From positions 1,922,001-1,986,000 of the forward strand of contig NZ_HF545616.1 of NCBI RefSeq assembly GCF_000723465.1: DNA of 64,000 bases, given 5' to 3'. Under the pieces are notes generated by a model, which searched no databases, was not told the origin of the DNA, and saw nothing but the letters and a program-made list of their open reading frames with translations. The DNA comes from Ruminococcus bicirculans (ex Wegman et al. 2014) (GTDB lineage: Bacteria; Bacillota; Clostridia; Oscillospirales; Ruminococcaceae). Position 1 is the first letter of the stretch. Each line of letters starts with the position of its first letter. This document shows positions 1-8,651 of the stretch, piece after piece. The translations under genes and the position numbers were made by a program.

Positions 1-133
1 CTATCTGAGCGTGGAGAGCGTTTCTGTCAGCGGTGGAATATACCGCAACAGTATGTATGCCAAGCTCTCGGCAGGCTCTTATAATGCGGACAGCGATCTC
101 GCCTCTGTTCGCTATCAATACTTTTTTGAACAT
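1..133 (-). CDS. accC: Acetyl-CoA carboxylase, biotin carboxylase subunit (N-terminal part)
   Basis: Only the first 44 codons are present; the gene runs off the left edge of the window. The translation begins [20 protein letters not shown], the characteristic N-terminus of biotin carboxylase (ATP-grasp family), which carboxylates the biotin carried on AccB in the first step of malonyl-CoA synthesis. The ATG lies 38 bases after the fabZ stop and has a GTGAGG ribosome binding site a few bases upstream. It is the last visible gene of the fab operon and accD/accA probably follow outside the window. The assignment is firm for the biotin carboxylase family; the fab context argues against pyruvate or propionyl-CoA carboxylase, which share this N-terminus. 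Confidence 0.9.
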   Translation of the reverse strand, partial: MFKKVLIANRGEIAVRIIRACRELGIHTVAVYSTADRNALHAQI

Positions 134-171
134 ATTATGCCTCACTAATTATGACTAGAATAAGAGATACC

Positions 172-603
172 TTACTTTATCGCAAAAGTTATCTCAGCGG
201 AAACAGCCTTCTTGCCGTTTACAGAAGCAAGTGCCTTTCCAACGCCGATAGGACCCTTGACTTTGATTATCTCCACCTCGATATCCAGCTTATCACCAGG
301 CACTACCTGCTGACGGAACTTACAGTTGTTTATGCCGCCGAACAGACCTATCTTGCCCTTGTTCTCAGGAAGTGAAAGCAGTGCAACTGCACCTGCCTGC
401 GCACACATCTCTACCATAAGTACACCCGGGGTAACAGGATAGTTCGGAAAATGTCCCTTGAACCAAAAGTCCTCAGCCTTTATATACTTTGTAGCCTTTA
501 CACGCTTGCCCACTTCAAGCTCGTTTACCTCGTCGATAAGCAGAAAAGGGTCACGGTGAGGGATTATTTCCATGATCTGCTCTTTATTCAAAACAACTGC
601 CAT
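172..603 (-). CDS. fabZ: 3-hydroxyacyl-[acyl-carrier-protein] dehydratase FabZ
   Basis: This 143-residue protein has the usual FabZ length and a single hot-dog fold. The catalytic helix carries HFPNYPVTPGVLMVE, with His51 and Glu65 as the expected catalytic pair. It dehydrates (3R)-hydroxyacyl-ACP to trans-2-enoyl-ACP in the elongation cycle in the cytoplasm. GGAGG precedes the ATG at good spacing. It lies 20 bases downstream of accB and 38 bases upstream of accC on the same strand, which is typical of the fab/acc operons of Clostridia. FabA-type isomerase function is unlikely because the sequence and operon position are those of FabZ. Confidence 0.97.
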   Translation of the reverse strand: MAVVLNKEQIMEIIPHRDPFLLIDEVNELEVGKRVKATKYIKAEDFWFKGHFPNYPVTPGVLMVEMCAQAGAVALLSLPENKGKIGLFGGINNCKFRQQVVPGDKLDIEVEIIKVKGPIGVGKALASVNGKKAVSAEITFAIK

Positions 604-623
604 TGTCTTTCCTCCAAATCAGT

Positions 624-1100
624 TTAGTCAAGTATCATTATGGTCTGATCGAACTCAACAGCGTCGCCGCTGTTTACGCATATCTCTCTTACCACGCCGT
701 CAAATTCGCTCTGTACTTCGCTCATTACCTTCATGGACTCGATAATGAAGATAGTGTCGCCCTTCTTTATCTTGTCGCCAACGCTTACGAACGGCTTTGA
801 ATCAGGTGACGGAGCGGCATAGAATGTTCCCACGATAGGGGCTTTAACTGCCTTGCCGCCTGTTACCGGCGCTGATGTTGCCGACGCTTCTGGTGCTGTC
901 TGGGCAGCAGGTAAAGCTGTGCCTACAGCCATTGGCATAGGCATTCCCATTGGTGCAGGAGGAGGGCATTTCTTGCCCTTTACTGTTATCACCTTGTCGC
1001 CGTCAGCTATTGTTATCTCACCGAGGTCTTTATTCTTCACGATATCGGCAAGCTTCTCTATTGTTTCAAGGTCAAACTGGCCATAAATTTTTTCGCTCAT
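624..1100 (-). CDS. accB: Biotin carboxyl carrier protein of acetyl-CoA carboxylase
   Basis: This 158-residue protein has three visible parts. There is a short N-terminal helical region, a flexible Pro/Ala/Met-rich linker at about residues 45-85, and a C-terminal biotinyl/lipoyl domain at about residues 86-158. The biotinylation motif is ESMKVM at residues 121-126, with Lys124 the expected biotin attachment site; family members more often have EAMKMM. It carries carboxybiotin between AccC and the AccAD carboxyltransferase. AAGGAG precedes the ATG. It sits directly after fabF and before fabZ in one transcription unit. Confidence 0.96.
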   Translation of the reverse strand: MSEKIYGQFDLETIEKLADIVKNKDLGEITIADGDKVITVKGKKCPPPAPMGMPMPMAVGTALPAAQTAPEASATSAPVTGGKAVKAPIVGTFYAAPSPDSKPFVSVGDKIKKGDTIFIIESMKVMSEVQSEFDGVVREICVNSGDAVEFDQTIMILD

Positions 1101-1115
1101 ATCAGTTTCTCCTTA

Positions 1116-2348
1116 TTAGTCGCACTTCTTGATACAGATAGTAGCGTTATGTCCGCCAAAGCCCAGAGAGTTTGAAAGTGCTGCATAGACAGGCATTTCT
1201 CTGTTGCCCTCAACGCAGTAGTCAAGGTCGCACTCAGGGTCAGGAGTGGTGTAGTTTATTGTCTTATGAACAAAGTCGTTCTGTACAGAAAGTGCAGTAA
1301 CGATAGCTTCCATGCCGCCTGCCGCACCAAGAAGGTGACCTGTCATAGACTTTGTGGAGTTTATGACCGTCTTTCTTGCGGCTTCTTCGCCAAGAGCAAG
1401 CTTGATAGCTGTTGTTTCATACTTATCGTTAAGACCTGTTGATGTGCCGTGAGCGTTGATGTAGTTCACCTGCTCAGGCTTCAGACCTGCTTCTTCATAG
1501 GCATACTTCATTGCATGAGCGGCAGCCTCGCCTGTTGGTGATGGGCTTGTCATGTGATAAGCGTCGCCTGTTGCGCCATAGCCTGCTATTTCAGCTATGA
1601 TGTTTGCACCTCTTGCTTTAGCGTGCTCATACTCCTCAAGGCAAAGTATGCCTGCACCCTCGCCAAGGACAAAGCCCTGTCTGTTCAGGTCGAATGGAGT
1701 TGAAGCCTTGTCAAGCTCTGTTGCCTTTGAGAGAGCCTTCATATTGTTGAAGCCGCTGAGTGCGAAATGAGAGATACAAGCCTCTGAGCCACCGCAAAGG
1801 CAAACGTCAAGATAGCCGTCCTTTATTTTTCTGAAAGCTTCGCCGATAGCGTGAGTACCCGAAGCGCAAGCTGTGGTGGTACAGAAATTATCGCCCTTAA
1901 AGCCTGTATGCATTGCAACAGTACCAGCCGCCATATTGCCTATCATCATAGGGATAAAGAAAACTGATACCTTATCAGGCTTTTCGTTGAACTTTGTTAC
2001 TTCCTTTTCGGTCATGTTAAGACCACCGATACCAACACCGATTATAACGCCAGCCTTAAATGGATCAACGTCCTTGAAATCAGAGCCAGCCATTTTAAGA
2101 GCCTGCTTTGCAGAGCAAACAGCGAACTGAGTAAATCTATCCATTCTCTTTGCTTCTTTTTTATCTATATACTCAGTGCAGTCAAAATCCTTGACAGCTC
2201 CGACTATCTTTACAGGGAAATTCTCAGTATCGAACTGGTCAACATATGAAAGACCGTTCTTGTTAGCCTTGATGTTCTCCCAGAACTCTTCTACGTTTTT
2301 TCCAAGAGGGTTTACTGTACCCATACCTGTGATAACAACTCTTCTCAT
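1116..2348 (-). CDS. fabF: 3-oxoacyl-[acyl-carrier-protein] synthase II
   Basis: This is a complete 410-residue thiolase-fold condensing enzyme of usual FabF length. The active-site Cys161 lies in TTACASG, His300 in NAHGTST and His338 in SMTGHLLGAAG, with Lys333 just before, so the C-H-H triad is intact. It elongates acyl-ACP with malonyl-ACP. The C-H-H triad separates it from FabH-type enzymes (C-H-N). AAGGAG lies seven bases upstream of the ATG. It is 91 bases downstream of fabG and 15 bases upstream of accB, consistent with cotranscription. Confidence 0.97.
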   Translation of the reverse strand: MRRVVITGMGTVNPLGKNVEEFWENIKANKNGLSYVDQFDTENFPVKIVGAVKDFDCTEYIDKKEAKRMDRFTQFAVCSAKQALKMAGSDFKDVDPFKAGVIIGVGIGGLNMTEKEVTKFNEKPDKVSVFFIPMMIGNMAAGTVAMHTGFKGDNFCTTTACASGTHAIGEAFRKIKDGYLDVCLCGGSEACISHFALSGFNNMKALSKATELDKASTPFDLNRQGFVLGEGAGILCLEEYEHAKARGANIIAEIAGYGATGDAYHMTSPSPTGEAAAHAMKYAYEEAGLKPEQVNYINAHGTSTGLNDKYETTAIKLALGEEAARKTVINSTKSMTGHLLGAAGGMEAIVTALSVQNDFVHKTINYTTPDPECDLDYCVEGNREMPVYAALSNSLGFGGHNATICIKKCD

Positions 2349-2439
2349 TTAAACACTCCTTAGTATCATTTAAAACATATCAAATCTACATTCCGTAAAA
2401 CAAATTTACATGGCGTAAGATGTCCGTCACGGTGAGTGA

Positions 2440-3174
2440 CTACATCATAAGTCCGCCGCTTATTTCTATTACCTGTCCTGTAACGTAGCTTGCGTCCTTG
2501 GAAGCAAGGAAGGATACAACGCCTGCTATCTCGTCAACTTCGCCGTAACGCTTCATTGCTATCTGATTTATCATAGCCTGCTTCTGAGCGTCTGTGAGCT
2601 TGTCTGTCATAGGGGTCTTGATAAATCCGGGGGCAACTGCATTGCAGGTGATACCTCTTGAGCCAAGCTCCTTTGCAACTGTCTTTGTCATGCCGACGAT
2701 AGCCGCCTTTGTTGCGGAATAGTTTATCTGTCCAGGGTTGCCGTAAAGTCCTGCAACTGACGCAAGATTTATTATCTTGCCTGACTTCTGTCGCATCATA
2801 ACGCTGCCCACAAATTTTGACATATTGAACACGCTCTTCTGATTTACAGCAACTACCATATCGTACTGCTCCTCGCTCATACGAGCCATAAGACCGTCAC
2901 GAGTAATTCCTGCGTTGTTTACGAGAACGTCGATAGTGCCAAAACGAGCCTTTACTGCCTTAACTGTTTCCTCTACCTGTGCATAGCTTGAAACGTCGCA
3001 GATGAACTTTTCACACTCTACGCCCTCTGCCTTTATCTTATCCATTATATCGTTATCTTCAAACATTGCCTCAGAGATATCGTTGAGAGCAATATTATAG
3101 CCGTCCTTTGCAAGTCTGAGTGCTATTGCTGCACCTATTCCTCTTGCGGAACCTGTTATCAATGCTGTTGCCAT
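2440..3174 (-). CDS. fabG: 3-oxoacyl-[acyl-carrier-protein] reductase
   Basis: This 244-residue short-chain dehydrogenase has the cofactor motif TGSARGIGAA near the N-terminus, the NNAG motif at residues 86-89, and catalytic Ser139, Tyr152 and Lys156 (YSATK). It reduces 3-oxoacyl-ACP to (3R)-hydroxyacyl-ACP with NADPH. Length and motifs are standard for FabG, and the position between fabK and fabF supports the specific call over other SDR enzymes. GGAGG precedes the start. The gap to fabK is only 18 bases. Confidence 0.96.
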   Translation of the reverse strand: MATALITGSARGIGAAIALRLAKDGYNIALNDISEAMFEDNDIMDKIKAEGVECEKFICDVSSYAQVEETVKAVKARFGTIDVLVNNAGITRDGLMARMSEEQYDMVVAVNQKSVFNMSKFVGSVMMRQKSGKIINLASVAGLYGNPGQINYSATKAAIVGMTKTVAKELGSRGITCNAVAPGFIKTPMTDKLTDAQKQAMINQIAMKRYGEVDEIAGVVSFLASKDASYVTGQVIEISGGLMM

Positions 3175-3192
3175 TTTATCTTCCTCCGTCTT

Positions 3193-4131
3193 TTACTTGC
3201 CGAGAAGCTTTTCTGCTTCTGTGAACATTTCCTCTATCATATCCTTTGCAGGCTCGATCTTCTTTACCATGCCTGCGATAGCTCCGCAGAGGAAAGAACC
3301 CTCCTCAATGTTGCCGTCCTGAACGGCTTTTCTCAGTGAACCGAGGGTTATCTCCTCGAACTCCTCAGGTGTGATAGTGCCGTTTGCTTCGCCGCTTGCA
3401 AGCTTCTTTGAGAACTTTGTCTTAACGTTTCTGCATGGGTGACCTGTATATCTGCCTGTTACGATACTGTCTGTATCCTTAGCCTTTACAACAAGTTCCT
3501 TATAAACAGGATTTATCTGACACTCCTCTGCGGCAAGGAAACGTGTGCCGAGCTGTACGCCCTCTGCGCCAAGCATGAATGAAGCGGCTATTCCTCTTCC
3601 GTCTGCTATTCCGCCTGCGGCGATAACAGGTATCTCAACTGCGTCAACTACCTGTGGTACAAGACACATGGTTGTGTTCTCACCGATATGTCCGCCTGAC
3701 TCTGTTCCCTCTGCAATAACAGCGTCAGCGCCTGCTCTTTCCATTCTCTTTGCAAGAGCAACTGACGGAACGACAGGTATCACCTTTATGCCTGCTTCTT
3801 TCCATGCAGCCATATACTTGCCTGGGTTGCCTGCACCTGTTGTTACGACAGGTACGCCCTCGTCTATAACGAGCTGAGCGAGGTCATCGGCATTAGGACT
3901 CATGAGCATGATATTAACGCCGAAAGGCTTTCCGTTTACAGCCGCCTTTGTCTGTCTTATCTGATCTCTCAGGTAGTCGATAGGTGCAGAGCCGCCTGCG
4001 ATTATGCCAAGTCCGCCTGCGTTTGAAACTGCGGAAGCGAGAGTATGCTCAGCTATCCAAGCCATACCGCCCTGAAAGATAGGGTATTTTATACCCAAAA
4101 GTTCAGTTATTCTTGTCTTTGTAGTAGTCAT
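3193..4131 (-). CDS. fabK: Enoyl-[acyl-carrier-protein] reductase II (FMN-dependent FabK)
   Basis: This 312-residue protein is an FMN-binding TIM-barrel enoyl-ACP reductase of the FabK/nitronate monooxygenase family. It shows the N-terminal YPIFQGGMAW motif, the glycine-rich ESGGHIGE segment and the AAGGIADGRG phosphate-binding segment. It performs the last step of the elongation cycle in organisms that lack FabI. The start at 4131 is chosen over an in-frame upstream ATG at 4158 because AAGGAG lies seven bases before it. No fabI is seen nearby. The gene follows fabH after a 90-base AT-rich gap; no acpP gene, often found here in relatives, is present in that gap. Confidence 0.95.
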   Translation of the reverse strand: MTTTKTRITELLGIKYPIFQGGMAWIAEHTLASAVSNAGGLGIIAGGSAPIDYLRDQIRQTKAAVNGKPFGVNIMLMSPNADDLAQLVIDEGVPVVTTGAGNPGKYMAAWKEAGIKVIPVVPSVALAKRMERAGADAVIAEGTESGGHIGENTTMCLVPQVVDAVEIPVIAAGGIADGRGIAASFMLGAEGVQLGTRFLAAEECQINPVYKELVVKAKDTDSIVTGRYTGHPCRNVKTKFSKKLASGEANGTITPEEFEEITLGSLRKAVQDGNIEEGSFLCGAIAGMVKKIEPAKDMIEEMFTEAEKLLGK

Positions 4132-4221
4132 AGTAGTTCTCCTTATTGTCAAAAGCAAATTTTATGCCATAATACATAATAACAATTTATTATGTACCGA
4201 ATATAAACTGTATATTTATTA

Positions 4222-5229
4222 TCAATACTCGAAAACAGCCGCACCATAAGTAAGTCCACCGCCGAAGCCTACAAGACAAACCTTGTCGCCTCTTTTTATC
4301 CTGCCTTCTGCAACTGCGTCGCAAAATGCGATAGGGATAGATGCGGAAGATGTGTTGCCGTAGCGGTCGATATATACCGGGAACTTGTCCATTGAAACGC
4401 CAAGGTGCTTTGCGGCAGTTTCGATTATTCTTATATTTGCCTGATGCGGCACTATCCAATCAAGGTCATCAGGGGAAATTTCGATCTTTGCACAAGCCTG
4501 CTCAACTGCATTTGGAAGTGCCTTTGTGGCAAACTTATAGACCTCTTTGCCGTCCTGCTTGAAGAAATAATCCTTTGTTTCAGGCATATCCATATCAAAT
4601 TCCTCGCTATTAGTTCTGAAAGCGTTCTCAGACTTCAAAGCACGGGAAGCAAGATACTTTGCACCGTTTCCGTCTGCGCCAAGGAAGCTTGAATATGTAG
4701 TATCCTCTGCTGTTTCAAGGACGAAAGCGGCTGCGCCGTCACCGAAAAGCACGCAGGAAGAACGGTCGGTATAGTCAACGAATTTTGAAAGCTCCTCAGA
4801 AGCCACCAAGAGAACGGTCTTTATTCCATCTCCTGTCTGGAGATATCTCTTTGCGGTATCAAAGCCGTAAACAAAGCCTGCACAAGCAGCGTTAAGGTCA
4901 AATGCGATACAGCCTATCGCGCCTATCTCTCTCTGGATAAGGCAGGAAAGTGACGGAGTGAAATAATCCCCTGTTACTGTTGTGGCAATAATAAGGTCGA
5001 TATCCTCTGCCTTTACTCCTGCGTCAGCCATTGCAGCCTTTGCCGCCATTGCTCCAAGATAGTATGTAGGCTCGCCATTTGTGATGTGTCTTTGCTTGAT
5101 GCCTGTTCTCTGAGTTATCCACTCGTCGCTTGTTTCAACGATCTTTGTGAAATCCTCGTTTGTTGCGACCATTTCAGGCACATATTTGCCTATGCCCTTG
5201 ATCTTTACGCCTGTTACTTTACTTCCCAC
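4222..5229 (-). CDS. fabH: 3-oxoacyl-[acyl-carrier-protein] synthase III
   Basis: This 335-residue initiating condensing enzyme joins acetyl-CoA (or branched acyl-CoA) to malonyl-ACP. Cys116 lies in the DLNAACAGF motif, the His lies in VPHQANIRI and the Asn in YGNTSSAS, giving the C-H-N triad of FabH. The start is a GTG, supported by AGGAGG eight bases upstream. It is the first gene of the minus-strand fab operon and is divergent from fabD across an AT-rich region of about 410 bases. Confidence 0.97.
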   Translation of the reverse strand: MGSKVTGVKIKGIGKYVPEMVATNEDFTKIVETSDEWITQRTGIKQRHITNGEPTYYLGAMAAKAAMADAGVKAEDIDLIIATTVTGDYFTPSLSCLIQREIGAIGCIAFDLNAACAGFVYGFDTAKRYLQTGDGIKTVLLVASEELSKFVDYTDRSSCVLFGDGAAAFVLETAEDTTYSSFLGADGNGAKYLASRALKSENAFRTNSEEFDMDMPETKDYFFKQDGKEVYKFATKALPNAVEQACAKIEISPDDLDWIVPHQANIRIIETAAKHLGVSMDKFPVYIDRYGNTSSASIPIAFCDAVAEGRIKRGDKVCLVGFGGGLTYGAAVFEY

Positions 5230-5642
5230 TGATTTTTCCTCCTGAAAATTCTATATTATATATTGTATATTTCCGCAATTTGTGCTATAATGTTCTTGTT
5301 CCTATGGAGCAAATCAAAATATATTATATCAAAATATAATTAGTTAATTTTTTAACTATATAACACATATCATAACATTATAATTATAAACTGTTTTTTT
5401 AGATACGTCAATAACAAATTATGAACAACTCTTGATGAATTTAAACATTTAGAGAATTTTTCACAAGTTTTAGGGCGTTAGTTAATATTATGTGTCTATT
5501 TTTGAAAATATCTTGCAAAAATTAAATCATAAAACAATAATTGAGCGTAGATAACTTTCAGAAATTTACAGATATGAGATAAGGCGGCTTTGATATTATC
5601 AGGCGGCTATGTATAAATTTAACCACAAAGGAGTAAAATTTT
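5230..5642. promoter_or_regulatory. Divergent fabH/fabD promoter region with inverted repeat
   Basis: This AT-rich stretch has no convincing gene and must hold the promoters of both fab transcription units. A perfect 7+4+7 inverted repeat, TAGTTAA-TTTT-TTAACTA, lies at 5341-5358. A further TAGTTAA half-site lies at 5479-5485. TATAAT-like hexamers occur on both strands, for example 5286-5291 and 5379-5384 on plus, but none has a clear -35 partner. The repeat is a candidate operator for a fatty-acid regulator of the FapR or MarR/FabT type; it does not match the FapR or FabT consensus as I know them, so the regulator is unknown. Confidence 0.5.
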
Positions 5643-6566
5643 ATGTCAAAAAATATTTTTTTGTTTTCAGGTCAGGGCTCACAGTATGTAGGAATGGCTA
5701 AGGAGCTTTGCGAAAAGTATGATGCTGCAAATGCGGTTTTCGACACAGCGGAAAAGGTGCTGGGATATGACCTGAGAGCAGTAACATTCGACGGCCCTGA
5801 CACTGAGCTTAACAAGACAGTGAACTCACAGCCTGCTATAATGGCTTGCTCGCTTGCCGCTTTTGAAGCCGCAAAGGCTGAGGGCATCACATTTGACGGC
5901 GTAGCAGGTCACTCACTGGGCGAATATGCTGCTATGGTAGCCGCAGGTGTTGTAACTATGGAGGACGGCTTCAAGCTCATCAAGGCGAGAGCGGCTGCAA
6001 TGCAGAAAGCCGCAGAGGCTAACAGTGGCTCAATGTATGCTATAATCGGTCTGCCTGCTGAAGAGGTCGAGAAGATATGCGAGGAAACAGAGGGCTATGT
6101 TGTTCCTGTAAACTACAACTCAGCCGTTCAGACAGTTATCGCTGGTGACACAGAGGCTTGCGAGGCGGCTGCGGCAAAGTTTGCGGAGATGAAGAAAAAG
6201 GCTATAAAGCTCAATGTTGCGTCTGCTTTCCACTCAAAGCTCATGCAGAGTGCGGCTGATGAATTTGTTGAAACTGCAAAGACAGTTGAGTTCAAGACTG
6301 CAAACGTTGATTTCTACTCAAACGTTCTTGGAACAAAGCTTGAGGACTTTTCTGCTATGCCTGATATGCTTGCCAAGCACATCGTTTCACCAGTTAAGTT
6401 CACTTCTGAGCTTGCAGAAATGGAAAAGGCAGGCTATGAAAACTTTATCGAGCTTGGTCCTAACAAGGTGCTTACGGGTCTTGTAAAGAAAACTCTCAAG
6501 GGCAAGAACGCTGTGAACATTGAGAACAATGCCACAATGGAAAAGGCTCTTGCTTCTCTGAGCTAA
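5643..6566 (+). CDS. fabD: Malonyl-CoA:[acyl-carrier-protein] transacylase
   Basis: This is a 307-residue malonyl transferase of standard length. It has the N-terminal GQGSQ motif, the nucleophile Ser91 in GHSLGEYAA, and the catalytic His in the ASAFHSKLM segment near residue 198. It moves malonyl from CoA to ACP for the condensing enzymes encoded on the opposite strand. AAAGGAG precedes the ATG. It is separated from the rest of the fab genes by the divergent promoter region, so its regulation could be shared through the inverted repeat there. Confidence 0.97.
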   Translation: MSKNIFLFSGQGSQYVGMAKELCEKYDAANAVFDTAEKVLGYDLRAVTFDGPDTELNKTVNSQPAIMACSLAAFEAAKAEGITFDGVAGHSLGEYAAMVAAGVVTMEDGFKLIKARAAAMQKAAEANSGSMYAIIGLPAEEVEKICEETEGYVVPVNYNSAVQTVIAGDTEACEAAAAKFAEMKKKAIKLNVASAFHSKLMQSAADEFVETAKTVEFKTANVDFYSNVLGTKLEDFSAMPDMLAKHIVSPVKFTSELAEMEKAGYENFIELGPNKVLTGLVKKTLKGKNAVNIENNATMEKALASLS

Positions 6567-6584
6567 AATATCGAGGGGAGAAAA

Positions 6585-7112
6585 ATGAAAAAGGCTATGA
6601 AAAGGGCTTTGCTGTTGGCATTGGCGGTGGCAATGCTTGTTTGTCTGAGTGCCTGTGGAAAATGTGCGTGGAAGATAAAGATAAACGGCAAGGATATACA
6701 GATACCATGCACTCTGGACGATATTGGCGAGGAATATGAATACACGCTGGATTATCCTTTTTCGGGGAACTCAAACGGCAAGGGGATATTCTCGGTGGCG
6801 CTTATGCAGGACGGCAGTATAATAGGCACTGTTAAGGTAGAAGCGGACAGTGTTGACAATATTGACAGGAAGTCGAAGATACGTCAGATAAGTGCGGCGC
6901 AAAGCAGTTCCGATAAAAAGGGAATGAGCATTGCAGGGGTAAAATGCGGTGATGACAAGACGGAAGTCAAAAAAGTTTTCGGAGAGCCTGACAGTCCTGA
7001 CGCAGACGCATGGAAATACAAGAAGAGGGGCTTTTGGGCGACTTTCTTTTTTGATGATGACGGCAAGGTGACAATGCTGAGCATATCAGACATTGATGAT
7101 GAAGATACCTGA
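6585..7112 (+). CDS. Small lipoprotein of unknown function
   Basis: I do not recognise the specific family. The 175-residue protein starts with a lipoprotein signal peptide: a Lys/Arg-rich N-terminus, a hydrophobic core and the lipobox LSAC with the lipidated Cys near residue 24. The C-terminal third contains GVKCGDDKTEVKKVFGEPDS, a pattern reminiscent of BamE/SmpA-like small domains in which a Gly turn is followed by a 'FGEPD' segment, but this resemblance is weak. It lies 18 bases after fabD and 18 bases before the deaminase, so it is probably cotranscribed with them. Location on the outer face of the membrane is inferred from the lipobox. Confidence 0.75.
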   Translation: MKKAMKRALLLALAVAMLVCLSACGKCAWKIKINGKDIQIPCTLDDIGEEYEYTLDYPFSGNSNGKGIFSVALMQDGSIIGTVKVEADSVDNIDRKSKIRQISAAQSSSDKKGMSIAGVKCGDDKTEVKKVFGEPDSPDADAWKYKKRGFWATFFFDDDGKVTMLSISDIDDEDT

Positions 7113-7130
7113 TAAAAGGCGGTGTATAAA

Positions 7131-7610
7131 ATGAAACGCAATGACTACATATCATGGGACGAATATTTTATGGGCATTTCACTGCTATCTGCACAGAGGA
7201 GCAAGGATTCTCACACGCAGGTAGGGGCTTGCATAGTTTCTCAGGACAACAAGATATTGTCAGTAGGCTACAACGGTATGCCTACCGGGTGTTCTGATGA
7301 TGAGATGCCGTGGGACAGGAACGGAGAGTTTCTTGACACGAAATATCCATTTGTGTGTCATGCCGAACTTAACGCCATTCTCAACCATGCGGCAGGAAGC
7401 TTACAGAATGCCAAGATATATGTTTCACTTTTTCCATGCAACGAATGTGCAAAGGCTATCATTCAAAGCGGCATAAAGGAAGTCGTTTACTGGGAGGACA
7501 AATATGCCGACACTGACGGAGTTAAGGCTTCTAAGAAAATGTTTGAGCTGACGGGGGTAAAGATACGCAGGTATATACCTACTAACCGTGAGATAACTAT
7601 AAGGCTGTAA
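7131..7610 (+). CDS. Deoxycytidylate (dCMP) deaminase family protein
   Basis: This roughly 159-residue zinc-dependent deaminase has the signature CHAELNAI (His zinc ligand and catalytic Glu) and SLFPCNECAKAI (two Cys zinc ligands). The substrate-binding GYNG and MPTGCSDDEMPW segments are typical of dCMP deaminase/ComEB, which makes dUMP from dCMP for thymidylate synthesis. The ATG at 7131 is preferred over an upstream GTG at 7122 because AAGGCGG lies eight bases before it. The neighbours (fabD upstream, aroE downstream) give no functional hint. Confidence 0.9.
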   Translation: MKRNDYISWDEYFMGISLLSAQRSKDSHTQVGACIVSQDNKILSVGYNGMPTGCSDDEMPWDRNGEFLDTKYPFVCHAELNAILNHAAGSLQNAKIYVSLFPCNECAKAIIQSGIKEVVYWEDKYADTDGVKASKKMFELTGVKIRRYIPTNREITIRL

Positions 7611-7650
7611 AAGGCAATTATCCTGCCGAAACAGTTTCAGGCGACAATGC

Positions 7651-7728
7651 GGGCGAACACTGTTCGCCCCTACTGTACATTGTGCGGTTATTAAGATTTG
7701 TGCAATAAATTGCAAGTTGCCCCTACAG
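7651..7728 (+). repeat. Interspersed palindromic repeat (one full copy and a half copy)
   Basis: GGGCGAACACTGTTCGCCC at 7651-7669 is a near-perfect palindrome followed by CTAC (7670-7673). A degenerate half copy, GTTGCCCCTACAG, follows at 7716-7728. The element lies between the deaminase and aroE. The same core recurs at seven other intergenic places in this window. There is no T tract directly after the hairpin, so it is not a classical terminator. Confidence 0.8.
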
Positions 7729-7776
7729 ATATACATTATTAATATGCGGAAATTTTTTATAAAGAAGGAATGTAAA

Positions 7777-8625
7777 ATGTCAAGAAAATACGCTATACTT
7801 GGAGAAACGCTTAAACACACTATGTCGCCTCCTATTCACGCCAGGCTTTTTGAACTAAAAAACCGTGAATACGAGTACGAGATACTGGAGGTAAAGCCTG
7901 AGGAGCTTAAAGACAAGGCGGAGTATCTTAATTCTCTTAACGGCTACAACATCACTATTCCACACAAGATAGGCATTATCGACTACACTGATGAGCTTGA
8001 CCAGTCGGCAAAGCGTTATCACTCTGTAAACTGCGTTGACAACAAAAACGGCAGGCACGTTGGCTACAACACTGACTGCGACGGTTTTCTCAGAACTGTT
8101 CGTGCAATGAATATCGACTTCACAGGAAAGATACTGCTCATAGGCTGCGGCGGAGTAGGCAGAATGATGGCAATTGAGGCGGCTCTTGCCGGGGCTGACC
8201 TTTACATTGCGGTACTGGAGAGCGATATGCCTTTGGCTAAGCAGGTAGAGAAAGAAATAAAGGCTATGAAGTCTGACGCTAGGATAACTATTGTTCTAAA
8301 CACTGAGATACCGACCGACGTTCACTACGAGCTGCTTATGAACGCTTGCCCTGTGGGAATGTATCCTAAGACAAACGCCTGCCCTGTTCCTGATGAAGTT
8401 ATAAAGGCGAGCGGTGCGGTATTTGACGTTATATACAACCCTCGTGAGACTTTGCTCATGCAGAAAGCCAAGGCTATGGGCAAGAACGCTGTCGGAGGCA
8501 TGGCAATGCTAGTTTGGCAGGCGGTTTCCGCTCACGAGATATGGGACGGCGACGAATACACAGACGAGGAAGTTCAATCTATCATAGACGAAATGGAGAT
8601 CGCTGTGGAGAAGGATTTTAAGTAA
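7777..8625 (+). CDS. aroE: Shikimate dehydrogenase
   Basis: The 282-residue product has an N-terminal substrate-binding domain with the motif GYNITIPHK containing the catalytic Lys, the DCDGF segment, and a C-terminal Rossmann domain with GCGGVGRMM. It reduces 3-dehydroshikimate to shikimate in aromatic amino acid synthesis. Start 7777 is chosen because AAGGA lies seven bases upstream; an upstream in-frame ATG at 7717 lies in the interspersed repeat. aroK follows after 26 bases, so the two steps of the pathway are probably cotranscribed. Confidence 0.94.
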   Translation: MSRKYAILGETLKHTMSPPIHARLFELKNREYEYEILEVKPEELKDKAEYLNSLNGYNITIPHKIGIIDYTDELDQSAKRYHSVNCVDNKNGRHVGYNTDCDGFLRTVRAMNIDFTGKILLIGCGGVGRMMAIEAALAGADLYIAVLESDMPLAKQVEKEIKAMKSDARITIVLNTEIPTDVHYELLMNACPVGMYPKTNACPVPDEVIKASGAVFDVIYNPRETLLMQKAKAMGKNAVGGMAMLVWQAVSAHEIWDGDEYTDEEVQSIIDEMEIAVEKDFK

Positions 8626-8651
8626 AATACATTATAATAAGGATAGTAAAT

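Noticed and set aside
4132-4221. A possible acpP gene between fabH and fabK
   Set aside because: Only 90 bases of AT-rich sequence are present and no acyl carrier protein DSLD motif occurs in any frame.
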